Shown here in pieces: positions 21,577-30,043 of a stretch of 35,714 nucleotides of DNA. A model generated the notes under the pieces. The model saw only the letters and a program-made list of their open reading frames with translations, searched no databases and had not been told where the DNA came from. This DNA is from Sysuimicrobium calidum (GTDB taxonomy: Bacteria; Sysuimicrobiota; Sysuimicrobiia; Sysuimicrobiales; Sysuimicrobiaceae): positions 1 through 35,714 of the forward strand of contig JAVKHN010000019.1 of NCBI GenBank assembly GCA_031459935.1. Reading direction: 5' to 3'. The first letter of the stretch is position 1. The number at the start of each line of letters is the position of its first letter. The translations under genes were made by a program, and so were the position numbers.

Positions 21577-23135
21577 GTCCCGTGTCCCATCATCCACAGC
21601 CCCACCCGCTCGGGGTTCGCCTCTTCCGCGGACAGTACCCCGACCACCCGTCCCCGGAACATCACCCCGATGCGGTCGGAGAGTTCCAGGATCTCCTCAA
21701 GGTCCTCGGACACGAGGAACACCCCGGCTCCAGCATCCCGCCGCTCCAGGAGGATGCGCCGCACCTGTTGGGTGGCGGCCACATCCAGTCCGCTGGTGGG
21801 GTGGGCGGCGACAATGAGTCGGGGCTCTCCAGCGAGCTCCCGGGCCAGGATGAGCCGCTGGAGGTTACCTCCGGAGAGAACCCGGGCGGGTGCGGAGGGA
21901 TCCGGGGCGTCGATGGCGTAGGCGGCCATCAGGCGGCGGGCAAAGGCCTCCACCGCGCGGCGATCTAGAAACGGCCCCCGGGCGAAGGGCGGCTGCCTGT
22001 ACCGCTTCAGCACCAGGTTCTCCGCCACGGAGAGGCTGCCCACCACCCCCCGGCGCACCCGGTCCTCCGGTACGTGCGCCACCCCCGCCTGGTGGAGCCT
22101 GCGCGGATCCGGGTGGACCACTTCCCGTCCCAGCACGTGCACCCTGCCGCTCGCTGCCCTCCGCAACCCCGTGCACACCTCCACACACTCCCGCTGCCCG
22201 TTCCCCGCGACCCCGGCAAGCCCGAATACCTCGCCCGAGCGCACCTCGAGGGAAACCCCGCGCAGGGCAGGGACGCCCCCATCGCCCGAGGCCCAGACGT
22301 CCTCGAGGACCAGCACCTCCGACCCCGGTAGACGTGGGGTACGGCGGAGTCCGAACTGCACCTCCCGGCCCACCATCAGCCGGGCCAGCTGGCGTGCCTC
22401 CGCCTCCGAGGTGCGGAGCGTGCCGACCACCCGCCCCCGCCGCAGCACCGTCACCCGATCGCTCGCCTCCATCACCTCATCCAGCCTGTGGGTGATGAGG
22501 ATCACCGCACACCCTTCCTCCCGCATCCGGCGCAGCACCCGGAACAGGGTCCTCGCCTCCTGCGGGGTGAGGGCGGTGGTGGGCTCGTCGAGCACGAGAA
22601 CCCTCGCGCCCCGTACCAGGACCCGCAGGATCTCCACCCGCTGCTGCTCCCCCGCGGAGAGATCCGCCACACGGGCACGGGGATCCACCGCGAGCCCGTA
22701 CCGTTCCGCCAGCTCCCGGATGCGGCTCTCCAGCATCCGGAGGGGTCGGAAGAAGGGAAGACCAGGCAGCCCCAGGGCGATGTTCTCTGCTACCGTATGC
22801 CGGCGCACCAGCTGCGGATGTTGGGGGACCATGCCGATGCCGAGGGCGATGGCGTCCCGCGGGGAGCGGATGCGTACGGGCCGGCCCTCCAGGAGGATCT
22901 CCCCGGCGTCGGGCTGGTAGATCCCGTACAGGACGTTCACCAGGGTCGTCTTCCCCGCCCCGTTCTCGCCCAGCAGCGCGTGCACCTCGCCCGAACGCAC
23001 CTCCAGGGTCACCCGGTCGTTGGCCACGACTCCGGGGAAGACCTTCACGATGCCGCGCAGGAGAAGGAACGGGACTTCCTCCGCACGGGGACGCGCCGGG
23101 AGATCCGTTACCGGGGTGGGGGCAGAGAACCGCAC
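21549..23135 (-). CDS. BMP-type ABC transporter ATPase, double nucleotide-binding domain (NupO/YufO-like)
   Basis: A 528-residue ATPase with two fused nucleotide-binding domains, as in nucleoside and ribose importers. The first has a full Walker A (GENGAGKTT), signature LSAGEQQRVEI and Walker B VLVLDEPTTALTP with the switch region ILITHRLDEV. The second has the degenerate loop GVAGNGQREC in place of Walker A, signature LSGGNLQRLILARELA and a Walker B ending AAHPTSGLD; this asymmetry is normal for the family. GTG at 23135 is chosen because GGAGG lies seven bases upstream; a TTG two codons earlier is too close to it. It is the first gene of the BMP transporter operon and may use a weak TACGAT -10 just upstream. 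Confidence 0.93.
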   Translation of the reverse strand: MRFSAPTPVTDLPARPRAEEVPFLLLRGIVKVFPGVVANDRVTLEVRSGEVHALLGENGAGKTTLVNVLYGIYQPDAGEILLEGRPVRIRSPRDAIALGIGMVPQHPQLVRRHTVAENIALGLPGLPFFRPLRMLESRIRELAERYGLAVDPRARVADLSAGEQQRVEILRVLVRGARVLVLDEPTTALTPQEARTLFRVLRRMREEGCAVILITHRLDEVMEASDRVTVLRRGRVVGTLRTSEAEARQLARLMVGREVQFGLRRTPRLPGSEVLVLEDVWASGDGGVPALRGVSLEVRSGEVFGLAGVAGNGQRECVEVCTGLRRAASGRVHVLGREVVHPDPRRLHQAGVAHVPEDRVRRGVVGSLSVAENLVLKRYRQPPFARGPFLDRRAVEAFARRLMAAYAIDAPDPSAPARVLSGGNLQRLILARELAGEPRLIVAAHPTSGLDVAATQQVRRILLERRDAGAGVFLVSEDLEEILELSDRIGVMFRGRVVGVLSAEEANPERVGLWMMGHGTCDASAHSS

Positions 23136-23141
23136 GCCCAA

Positions 23142-23420
23142 GCCTCCACTGCCAGGCTATCGTACGTGCAGGGCTACTTCCAGGGAGAGGCCGAGGATCG
23201 TTCCAGGATTGGTGAACAATACACCCCCCGGAGGGAGCCGGCGAGGCGCGAAGATTCGAATGAGGGTTGAGCGCTGGGAGGGGGGTACGGCACCATCGCC
23301 GCGAGCCTGATGGACCGCTTCCGGATCCGTGAACCCTTCACCGCGGAGAAGCTGGGCCGCCCACGGTGTACACGAACAGGTCCGCCTGCCGCATCCCGCC
23401 CGGAGCCCCGTTCGCCATGC
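23142..23420. other. Intergenic stretch with possible gene remnants
   Basis: This 279-base gap separates the BMP ATPase from the FAD oxidoreductase. On the plus strand a stretch from 23271 reads GGGYGTIAASLMDRFRIREP and on to an EKLGRP sequence, protein-like in composition, then loses sense after about 23360. On the minus strand a 26-codon frame overlaps it. No hairpin-plus-T-run terminator and no riboswitch structure was recognised. The BMP operon promoter must lie here, but only a weak TACGAT (-10-like) just before the ATPase was found. Confidence 0.35.
23338..23418 (-). CDS. Possible 26-residue peptide or truncated gene start
   Basis: An ATG two bases behind the FAD oxidoreductase stop opens 26 codons (MANGAPGGMRQADLFVYTVG and a short tail). 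GGGGGAG, formed by the last codons of the oxidoreductase gene, lies five bases upstream, so it is well placed for coupled translation. The sequence is not recognised. It may be the surviving 5' end of a deleted gene rather than a functional peptide. Confidence 0.3.
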   Translation of the reverse strand: MANGAPGGMRQADLFVYTVGGPASPR

Positions 23421-24836
23421 TTACTCCCCCAGGTAAGCGCCCTGCGCCCGGAGGAGGCGCTGGACCTCCCGCAGGAGCTCCGTCCGACGTGCCACCTCCG
23501 TCGGGGTGCATCCGCGCCGGGCGCAGAAGGCGGCCACCACCCCCGCCGCCTGCCCCATGGCCATGGTGGTAGGAATCACCCGGGCGGATCCCGCAGCCTC
23601 CGAGGTGGCGGAGAATGACCGGGAGGCCACCAGCAGGTTCGTCATCCCCAGGGGGATGAGGGAGCGCAGGGGGATGCTGTAGGTGATGCGCACGGGCGGG
23701 TACGGGTTCGCCCATCCCGGCACGTACGGGTGGATGTCGATGGGGTAGGAGGCCAAGGCGATGCGGTCCTCGAACCGGCGGCCCCGGAGGATGTCCTCCG
23801 CGGTGAGGGTATACAGCCCCCGGATGTGGCGGGTCTCCCGGATGTAGAGCATCGGGGCCCATCCCGCGAGCTCCGCTTGCTCGAAGCCCGGGACGTGCTC
23901 GCGGAGGTGGCGCACCACGTGCGGGAGCTCCCGCCGGGCCCGTTCCATGCCCAGGGCTGTGGACTCCGGGTCCAGCCCGTTCACGGAGTACACCTGCAGG
24001 GCATTGACGAGCACACTCCCGTCGTTCTGCAGGGCTAGGTTGAGGCCCAGTAGCCCCACCTGGGGCTGGGTGGGCCGGTAGCGCTGGGCCATCTCCGGAT
24101 ATCCCCACGCGGCCTTCCCGTTCACGCCCCAGCGGGCGGGGTCCGCACCCGCGGCCCTGCGGCGCAGGAGGTCCGCCACCAGTCGGCCCCAGTCCACCCC
24201 CCGTACCCGGAAGATGAGGGTGGCGGGCTGCATCCAGGGTTTCCCGTCTGGGCCGGGTTTGCCCAGTACATACGGAACGCCCGCGGCCGCGCCCAGTTCC
24301 GCGTCGTCCGTGGCGTCCACCACCTGCTTTGCCCGCACCACGAGGGTGCGCTGCCAGTCCCGGTCCTCGAACTCCGCGCCCGCGATCCGGTCTCCTTCCC
24401 GGAGAAGCCGCAACAGCGGCGCGTTGGTGGTGGAGCCCACCAGCGGCTCCCGCCAGACGGCCCAGGTGAGCTTGTCCACCGCCTCGTCCAGGTCGAAGCT
24501 CAGGCCCAATCGCTTGTAGTATTCCAGGAAGATCCCCCGGGTGAGATGGGCGCCCTCCGGGCTGAGGTTCATGTCGAAGGTGGTGAGCCAGGCCCAGGTG
24601 ATCACCCCGCCGAGTTTCGGGAGAGGCTCCACGAGGTGCACCCGGCGGCCCAGACGGGCCGCGGCGGTGGCCGCGGCGATGCCCGCCGGCGTCCCGCCGA
24701 CCACGAGCACGTCCACGGAAAGGGTGCGGGCGGAAGCGGCTTCCAGTCGAGCAGCAAGGAGCAACCCCACGAGGAGGGGGATCGCCCTGTGGATCCCGGT
24801 GGTGCGCCGGTTGTTTTCAGTCTTCCGCGCCTTCAT
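23421..24836 (-). CDS. Exported FAD-dependent oxidoreductase (FAD_oxidored family)
   Basis: A 471-residue protein. After a basic N-terminus and a hydrophobic stretch (about residues 17-33, IPLLVGLLLAA) that looks like a signal peptide or anchor, it has the Rossmann dinucleotide motif DVLVVGGTPAGIAAATAAARLG and PLPKLGGVITW, the hallmark of FAD-dependent oxidoreductases of Pfam family FAD_oxidored. VVDATDDAELGAAAGVPY and the C-terminal SEAAGSARVIPTTMAMGQAAGVVAA complete the FAD site. The substrate is unknown; relatives occur near sugar or glycan degradation genes. The ATG at 24836 has AGGAAG upstream. The unusual export of a flavoprotein with such a simple signal would require folded (Tat) or external flavinylation, but no twin-arginine consensus is clear (RRTTG only). 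Confidence 0.85.
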   Translation of the reverse strand: MKARKTENNRRTTGIHRAIPLLVGLLLAARLEAASARTLSVDVLVVGGTPAGIAAATAAARLGRRVHLVEPLPKLGGVITWAWLTTFDMNLSPEGAHLTRGIFLEYYKRLGLSFDLDEAVDKLTWAVWREPLVGSTTNAPLLRLLREGDRIAGAEFEDRDWQRTLVVRAKQVVDATDDAELGAAAGVPYVLGKPGPDGKPWMQPATLIFRVRGVDWGRLVADLLRRRAAGADPARWGVNGKAAWGYPEMAQRYRPTQPQVGLLGLNLALQNDGSVLVNALQVYSVNGLDPESTALGMERARRELPHVVRHLREHVPGFEQAELAGWAPMLYIRETRHIRGLYTLTAEDILRGRRFEDRIALASYPIDIHPYVPGWANPYPPVRITYSIPLRSLIPLGMTNLLVASRSFSATSEAAGSARVIPTTMAMGQAAGVVAAFCARRGCTPTEVARRTELLREVQRLLRAQGAYLGE

Positions 24837-24844
24837 GCACTTCC

Positions 24845-24850
24845 TATAAT
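24845..24850 (+). promoter_or_regulatory. mutS -10 element (TATAAT)
   Basis: A perfect TATAAT lies 26 bases before the mutS GTG, in the 40-base gap to the divergent FAD oxidoreductase. No good -35 is seen at 16-18 bases. A transcript from about 24857 would include the GGGAAGAG ribosome site. Confidence 0.5.
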
Positions 24851-24876
24851 GGGGTGCGCCGGGTGGGAAGAGAACC

Positions 24877-27489
24877 GTGAGCACGTCCACACAGCAGAGG
24901 CGGCGCAGCCGGCGGGGGGAGGACGAGCTCGTCCCCTCCCGCCGCCAGTACCTGGAGCTCAAGCGGCAGTATCCGCACGCCATCCTCCTGTACCGGCTGG
25001 GCGACTTCTACGAGGCCTTCGACGAGGACGCCCGGCTCGTGGCCCGAGACGCCCGGGTGGTGCTCACCTCCCGCAGCTTTGGCCGCAGCGGCCGGGTCCC
25101 CATGGCGGGGATCCCCCACCACGCCCTCCCCCACTACCTGGGCCGGCTCCTGGCCGCGGGCCATACGGTGGCCATCGCGGAGCAGCTCACCCCTCCCGGC
25201 CGCGGCCTCATCCAGCGGGCCGTCACCCGGGTGCTCACCCCGGGTACCGTGGCGGAACCCTCGCTGTTACCGGCTTCCGAGAACCGCTACCTGGCCGCCA
25301 TCCTCCCGCTGAACGGACGATGGGGGCTTTCGTGGGTGGACGTGAGCACCGGGGAGTTCGCCACCATGGAGCTGGAGTCCGCTGCACAGCTTGTGGAAGA
25401 GCTCGCGCGCCTTGCTCCTGCGGAGTGTTTGATCCCGGAGGAACTGCCGGGGATCCAGGTCCCCGGCCGCGTCACCCGCCTGGAACCCTGGCTGTTCGAT
25501 CCCGATCGGGCCCGGGAGGCACTGTGCGCGCACTTCCGTGTTCGCTCCCTGGAGCCCTACGGGTGTGGCGGCCGGCAGGCCGCCACCGGGGCCGCGGGGG
25601 CCATTCTCGCCTACCTGGAGCGCACGAACCCCGCCCTGTTGTCGCTGCTGGTGGGACTGCGCACGGAGACCTTGGGCTTGCGGGTGGGCCTGGATCCCGC
25701 CACCCGCCGCAACCTGGAGCTCACCCGCAGCCTGCGCACGGAAAGCGTGCGGGGGAGTCTGCTGGGCGTGCTGGACCAGACCCGCACCGCACAGGGGGCC
25801 CGGTGGCTGCGCCGCATGCTCTCCCAGCCCACCCGGGACCTTCCGGAGCTCCGGCGGCGGCAGGACGTGATCGAGGCCCTGGTGGCGGACCCGGTGCTCC
25901 GGGCTGCCCTTGGCGCGGAGCTCGCGGCCGTGGGGGATCTGGAACGGTTGGTGGGACGGATAGCGCACCGGCAGGCCTCGGGTCGGGAGTTCCTCACCCT
26001 GCAGATGTCCCTGGAAGCCGTGGCCCGCATCGTGGAGTGCCTGCGGTCCAGCCGCAGCCCCGCTCTGGAGGCCCTCGCGGCGGGAATGGATCCGTGCGAG
26101 GACACGGTGGAGCTGGTGAAACGCGCGGTGGTGGAGGATGAAGAGGGGGTGCGCATCCGTCCGGGCTATAGCCCGGAGCTGGATGCAGCCCGTGCAGAGA
26201 TCCACGAGACCCGGCGGTGGCTGTTGACCCTCGAGGTCCGGGAGCGGGAGCGGACGGGGATCCGATCCCTGAAGGTGGGCTACAACAAGGTGTTCGGGTA
26301 CTACCTCGAGGTCACCCGCCCCAACCTGCATCTCGTCCCTCCGGACTACATCCGCAAGCAGACCGTGGCCACGGGCGAGCGCTTCTACACCCTGGCCCTG
26401 AAGGAGGCAGAGGCCCGGATCCTCAGCGCGGAGGAGCGCCTCGGCGAGCTGGAGCGAGAGGCCCTGGAACGCCTCACCTCCGAGGTGGCGGCCCACACCC
26501 CGCGACTGCTGGACCTGGCCGCGCGGGTGGCGGAGCTGGACGCCTTCCTCTCCCTGGCGGAGGTAGCGGCCCGGTGGAACTGGACCCGACCCACGCTGGA
26601 GCAAAGCGAGGAGCTGCAGATCGTGGAGGGCCGTCACCCCGTGGTGGAGGCGAACCTGGAGGGAGAGGTCTTCATCCCCAACGACTGCCGGCTGGGCGGG
26701 GACGGCCCCCGCATCCTGCTCGTCACCGGCCCCAACATGGGCGGGAAATCCACCTATCTGAGGCAAGTGGCCCTCATCGTGCTCCTGGCGCAGATCGGGT
26801 CCTTCGTGCCGGCCCGCGAGGCCCGCATCGGACTCGTGGACCGCATCTTCACCCGGGTGGGTGCCCAGGACGACCTCGCGGGCGGGGCCAGCACCTTCCT
26901 GGTGGAGATGATGGAGACCGCGACCATCCTGCACCAGGCCACCCCTCACAGCCTCGTCATCCTGGACGAGGTGGGCCGGGGCACCGGGACCCAGGACGGG
27001 CTCGCCATTGCCCGCGCGGTGCTGGAGGACCTCCATGACCGCATTCGGGCCCGTACCCTCTTCGCCACGCACTACCTGGAACTCACCGCCCTCGCAGGGA
27101 AGCTGCCGGGCGTGGCCAACGTGCATCTTGCGGCCACGGAGCAGGACGGCCGCGTGATCTTCCTGTACCGGGTGCGTCCGGGTCCCGCGAGCCGTGCCTA
27201 CGGGATCCAGGTGGCGCGCCTCGCGGGAATCCCGAGGTGGGTGGCGGATCGCGCGGAGGCGTTGCTGGCAGAAGCGGTCCCCCCGCCGGAACCTGCAAGG
27301 GCGCCGTCTGATCCGCGGAGGCCGCCGGGGAAAGCGGAGCAGCTCCCGCTCGACGGGTTCGGCCCCAGCCCCGATCCCGTAGAGCAGCTGATGCGGGCCT
27401 TGAGGGAACTGGATCTCGAGCGCCTCACGCCCCTGGAGGCCCTCAGCTGGCTCGTCCAACAGAAGAGCCGGCTGGTGGGCGGCCTCTGA
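24877..27489 (+). CDS. mutS: DNA mismatch repair protein MutS
   Basis: An 870-residue MutS1 protein, normal length. It binds base mismatches and small loops as a dimer and recruits MutL. The mismatch-reading Phe-x-Glu is F44-Y-E46 in LGDFYEAF. The core clamp contains VGYNKVFGYYLEVT, the ATPase has Walker A GPNMGGKST at 618-626 (Lys624), DLAGGASTFLVEM, Walker B ILDEVGRGTGTQDG, and FATHYLELTAL. The tail carries a Pro-rich linker and an EQLMRALRELDLERLTPLEAL helical segment, the tetramerisation-type end. The GTG start is close behind a GGGAAGAG site; its stop shares one base with mutL (TGATG). There is no mutH, as expected outside Gammaproteobacteria. Confidence 0.97.
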   Translation: MSTSTQQRRRSRRGEDELVPSRRQYLELKRQYPHAILLYRLGDFYEAFDEDARLVARDARVVLTSRSFGRSGRVPMAGIPHHALPHYLGRLLAAGHTVAIAEQLTPPGRGLIQRAVTRVLTPGTVAEPSLLPASENRYLAAILPLNGRWGLSWVDVSTGEFATMELESAAQLVEELARLAPAECLIPEELPGIQVPGRVTRLEPWLFDPDRAREALCAHFRVRSLEPYGCGGRQAATGAAGAILAYLERTNPALLSLLVGLRTETLGLRVGLDPATRRNLELTRSLRTESVRGSLLGVLDQTRTAQGARWLRRMLSQPTRDLPELRRRQDVIEALVADPVLRAALGAELAAVGDLERLVGRIAHRQASGREFLTLQMSLEAVARIVECLRSSRSPALEALAAGMDPCEDTVELVKRAVVEDEEGVRIRPGYSPELDAARAEIHETRRWLLTLEVRERERTGIRSLKVGYNKVFGYYLEVTRPNLHLVPPDYIRKQTVATGERFYTLALKEAEARILSAEERLGELEREALERLTSEVAAHTPRLLDLAARVAELDAFLSLAEVAARWNWTRPTLEQSEELQIVEGRHPVVEANLEGEVFIPNDCRLGGDGPRILLVTGPNMGGKSTYLRQVALIVLLAQIGSFVPAREARIGLVDRIFTRVGAQDDLAGGASTFLVEMMETATILHQATPHSLVILDEVGRGTGTQDGLAIARAVLEDLHDRIRARTLFATHYLELTALAGKLPGVANVHLAATEQDGRVIFLYRVRPGPASRAYGIQVARLAGIPRWVADRAEALLAEAVPPPEPARAPSDPRRPPGKAEQLPLDGFGPSPDPVEQLMRALRELDLERLTPLEALSWLVQQKSRLVGGL

Positions 27490-29159
27490 TGCGCGCCCCC
27501 ATCCGCATCCTGCCCGAGCACGTGGTGGCGCGGATCGCCGCGGGCGAGGTGGTGGAGCGACCCGCCTCCGTGGTGAAGGAGCTGGTGGAGAACGCCCTGG
27601 ACGCCCACGCGCGGCACGTGCACGTGGAGGTCTACGACGCAGGGTTCGGCCTCATCCGGGTGAGCGACGACGGGATCGGGATTCCCCCGGAGGAGCTGTG
27701 GCTCGCCTGCCAGCGGCATGCCACCAGCAAGCTGCCCACCGACGACCTGCTCTCCATCCGCACCCTGGGCTTCCGCGGGGAGGCCCTTCCCAGCATCGCC
27801 GCGGTGGCGGAGCTGGAGCTGGTGAGCGCTGCAGGGACGGATGGGATGGGAGCCCGCGTGGTGGTGCGACACGGCCGATGCCTGCTGCAGGAGCCCGCGC
27901 CCCGGCCCCGCGGGACCACCGCCACCGTCCGGCACCTCTTCGAGCGCGTCCCCGCCCGCCGGGCTGCCGTCCAGAATCCCCGAGCGGAGACCGCCCAAAT
28001 CGTCCAGACCGTGCGCCGGCTCGCCCTCGCGGCTCCGCACGTCGCCTTCTCCCTCTCCGTGGACCGACGGCCGGTGCTCCGCACCAGCGGTTCCGGGGAT
28101 CTGCTGACGGCCCTGGTGGAGGTGTACGGCGCGGGGCTCGCGGGCCGGCTCGTGCGCCTGGAACCGGCGGAGGTGGGCAGGGCCCGGGTAGAGGGATTCG
28201 TGAGCGCCGCGGAGGTGACCCGGCCGCACCGGGCCGACCTGCACTTCGTCACGAACGGCCGGTGGGTGCAGCCGAGGGGACTCATGCACGCGGTGGAGGC
28301 CGCGTACCGGTGGGTTCTCCCCCGCGGCCGGCATCCCATCCTCGTGGTGACCATCGAGACCGCCCCGGAGCTCGTGGACGTGAACCTGCACCCTTCAAAG
28401 TTGGAGGTGCGGCTCCTGGAGGAGACGGCCATCGCGGCAGGCCTGAGCGAGCGGATCCGGTCCGCCATCGGCCGCCGGCCGAAGACCCTCGGACCCCTCA
28501 CGCCTCCCTCCTTCCCCGTGACCCCCGCGGACCGGGTGGAGGAGAGGCCGGCCGACTGGGAGCTGGACCGCATCGTGACCCCTTCCCTCCCGCCCCTGCG
28601 ATTGGTGGAGCAGGTGCAGGACCGGCTCCTTCTGCTCGAGGGCCCGGGTGGCCTCTACCTGGTGGACCAGCACCGGGCCCACGAGCGGGTCCTGTATGAG
28701 CACCTGAGGGCCATGCACGCGGCTTCCGCCCCGCCGTTCATGGAGCTCCCGGAGCCCCTGGTGCTCGAGCTCCGCCCCAGCCAGGTGGACCGGTTCACCC
28801 GAAGGCTCAGGGAGTTCGAGGCGTTGGGATTCCGGCTGGAGGTGTTCGGCATGCGGGCGTTTCTGGTGCGGGCGGCGCCATCGCTTCCCGGTGTGCTCCA
28901 GATGGGCGAGATGGAGGAGATGGCCCGGGTACTGGTGGAGGTGGCGGAGGAGGAGACGGAGGGATGGCGGGAGCGGTTGGTGGTGGAGCTCGCCTGCCGC
29001 ACCGCGGTGCGCAGGGGTCGAAGGCTGGAACGTCCCGCCATGCGGGGGCTGGTGGAGGCGTTGGGTCAGACCCGTACCCCGGCTGTCTGCCCGCACGGAG
29101 CTCCTGTGATCCTGCAGGTCCCGGAGGAGGTCCTCGAGCGGCAGTTCCGGTGGCGGTAA
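27489..29159 (+). CDS. mutL: DNA mismatch repair protein MutL, nicking-endonuclease type
   Basis: A 556-residue GHKL ATPase plus C-terminal endonuclease. The ATPase motifs are RIAAGEVVERPASVVKELVENALDA, DDGIG and FRGEALPSIAAV. The C-terminal domain keeps the nuclease elements: DQHRAHERVLYE (Asp393), equivalent to DQHAx2Ex4E with Arg at the fourth position, ACRTAVRRG, CPHGAP (Cys534), and FRWR at the end. MutL therefore probably makes the strand nick itself, as in organisms without MutH. The Arg substitution in the metal motif is small but worth noting. It is translationally coupled to mutS, and its stop is five bases from that of the convergent EamA transporter gene. Confidence 0.96.
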   Translation: MRAPIRILPEHVVARIAAGEVVERPASVVKELVENALDAHARHVHVEVYDAGFGLIRVSDDGIGIPPEELWLACQRHATSKLPTDDLLSIRTLGFRGEALPSIAAVAELELVSAAGTDGMGARVVVRHGRCLLQEPAPRPRGTTATVRHLFERVPARRAAVQNPRAETAQIVQTVRRLALAAPHVAFSLSVDRRPVLRTSGSGDLLTALVEVYGAGLAGRLVRLEPAEVGRARVEGFVSAAEVTRPHRADLHFVTNGRWVQPRGLMHAVEAAYRWVLPRGRHPILVVTIETAPELVDVNLHPSKLEVRLLEETAIAAGLSERIRSAIGRRPKTLGPLTPPSFPVTPADRVEERPADWELDRIVTPSLPPLRLVEQVQDRLLLLEGPGGLYLVDQHRAHERVLYEHLRAMHAASAPPFMELPEPLVLELRPSQVDRFTRRLREFEALGFRLEVFGMRAFLVRAAPSLPGVLQMGEMEEMARVLVEVAEEETEGWRERLVVELACRTAVRRGRRLERPAMRGLVEALGQTRTPAVCPHGAPVILQVPEEVLERQFRWR

Positions 29160-29164
29160 GGCCC

Positions 29165-30043
29165 TTATCCGAAGAGCACGCCGGCAGTCCCCGCCGTGCA
29201 CAGAAGGCTTCCCGCCACGAGTGGTGCGCTTGCGGGCTCCGGTTCCGGCAGCATCCACCGGCTCAGCAGGATCACGAACAGCACCTGCAGGTTGTAGAGG
29301 ACCGCGGCGTTCGCCACTGTGGTCCGCTGCAGGGCCAGGAACAGCAGGAGGATGGCCGCGGTGTTCGTAAGAGCGCTTCCCAGCACGTCCCCGCGCCACA
29401 CGATGCGGACACCCCCTCCTTGGAGCCGGCGGGCCGCAAACCAGCCGAGCTGTGCCACCAGAGCCATGGCCGCGCCGAGGGTGGCACCCAGAAAGGGTGC
29501 GGGTGTGATCCGCAGCCCCGCCCTGCGGCAGGTGTCGCCCAGGGCGAAGGCCACTGCAGCCCCGAGGGCCGCGAGCACGCCGCGGGGATCCGGTCTCCCG
29601 CGACCTGCGGGAGACCGTTCCGAGATCACGAGCCACAGGCCCGCCGTGATGAGGAATGCTCCGCCGAGCTGGATCGGGCGTGGGAGCTCCCCCAGCCCCA
29701 CAAGTCCGATCAAAGCCGCAAACAGGGTGTTGGAGAGGCGGATGGCGGTGGACCGGGCGGGACCGATGTGCAGCACGCTCAGGTACGAGAGGTTGCGGCC
29801 CACCATGGTGCTCCAGAGGCCACCCAGGAGGAAGAAGAGCAGCGACAGGGGGGTGAGGGGCGGAAGGCCTCGGGTGAGCTCGAGGAGGAGGAGGGCGCCG
29901 AACACGGCGACGTTGGTGGTCATGCTCACGAGCACCCCGGCTTCGGGTCGCACGGGGTTGTGGGCGGTCATGAACCAGTGGGCCAGAACCGTGCTGAGCG
30001 CAAAGGCCAGGGCCGCCAGCAGGGCGAACAGCTCTCCGATCAC
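29165..30043 (-). CDS. EamA-type (drug/metabolite superfamily) transporter
   Basis: A 292-residue membrane protein with about ten hydrophobic helices in two similar halves (EamA repeats), starting GELFALLAALAFALSTVLAHW and with the second half at about residue 150 (GVLAALGAAVAFALGDTCRRAGL). Proteins of this family export amino acids, nucleotide-sugars, triose phosphates or other metabolites; the substrate cannot be read from sequence. GTG at 30043 overlaps the phosphatase stop (GTGA), which sets the start; a GGGAGGC site lies just before it. It is the last gene of the three-gene cassette with the phosphatase and the eIF2B-like protein, so export of their product is an attractive guess. Confidence 0.88.
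   Translation of the reverse strand: MIGELFALLAALAFALSTVLAHWFMTAHNPVRPEAGVLVSMTTNVAVFGALLLLELTRGLPPLTPLSLLFFLLGGLWSTMVGRNLSYLSVLHIGPARSTAIRLSNTLFAALIGLVGLGELPRPIQLGGAFLITAGLWLVISERSPAGRGRPDPRGVLAALGAAVAFALGDTCRRAGLRITPAPFLGATLGAAMALVAQLGWFAARRLQGGGVRIVWRGDVLGSALTNTAAILLLFLALQRTTVANAAVLYNLQVLFVILLSRWMLPEPEPASAPLVAGSLLCTAGTAGVLFG

Noticed and set aside
21549..23135. BMP ATPase as damaged because the second Walker A is degenerate
   Set aside because: Loss of the Lys in one of the two fused domains is normal for ribose/nucleoside-type double ATPases.
23142..23310. Purine riboswitch before the BMP-type importer
   Set aside because: I looked for the conserved loops and three-way junction of purine riboswitches on the minus strand and found none; the weak -10 lies too close to the gene for a long leader.
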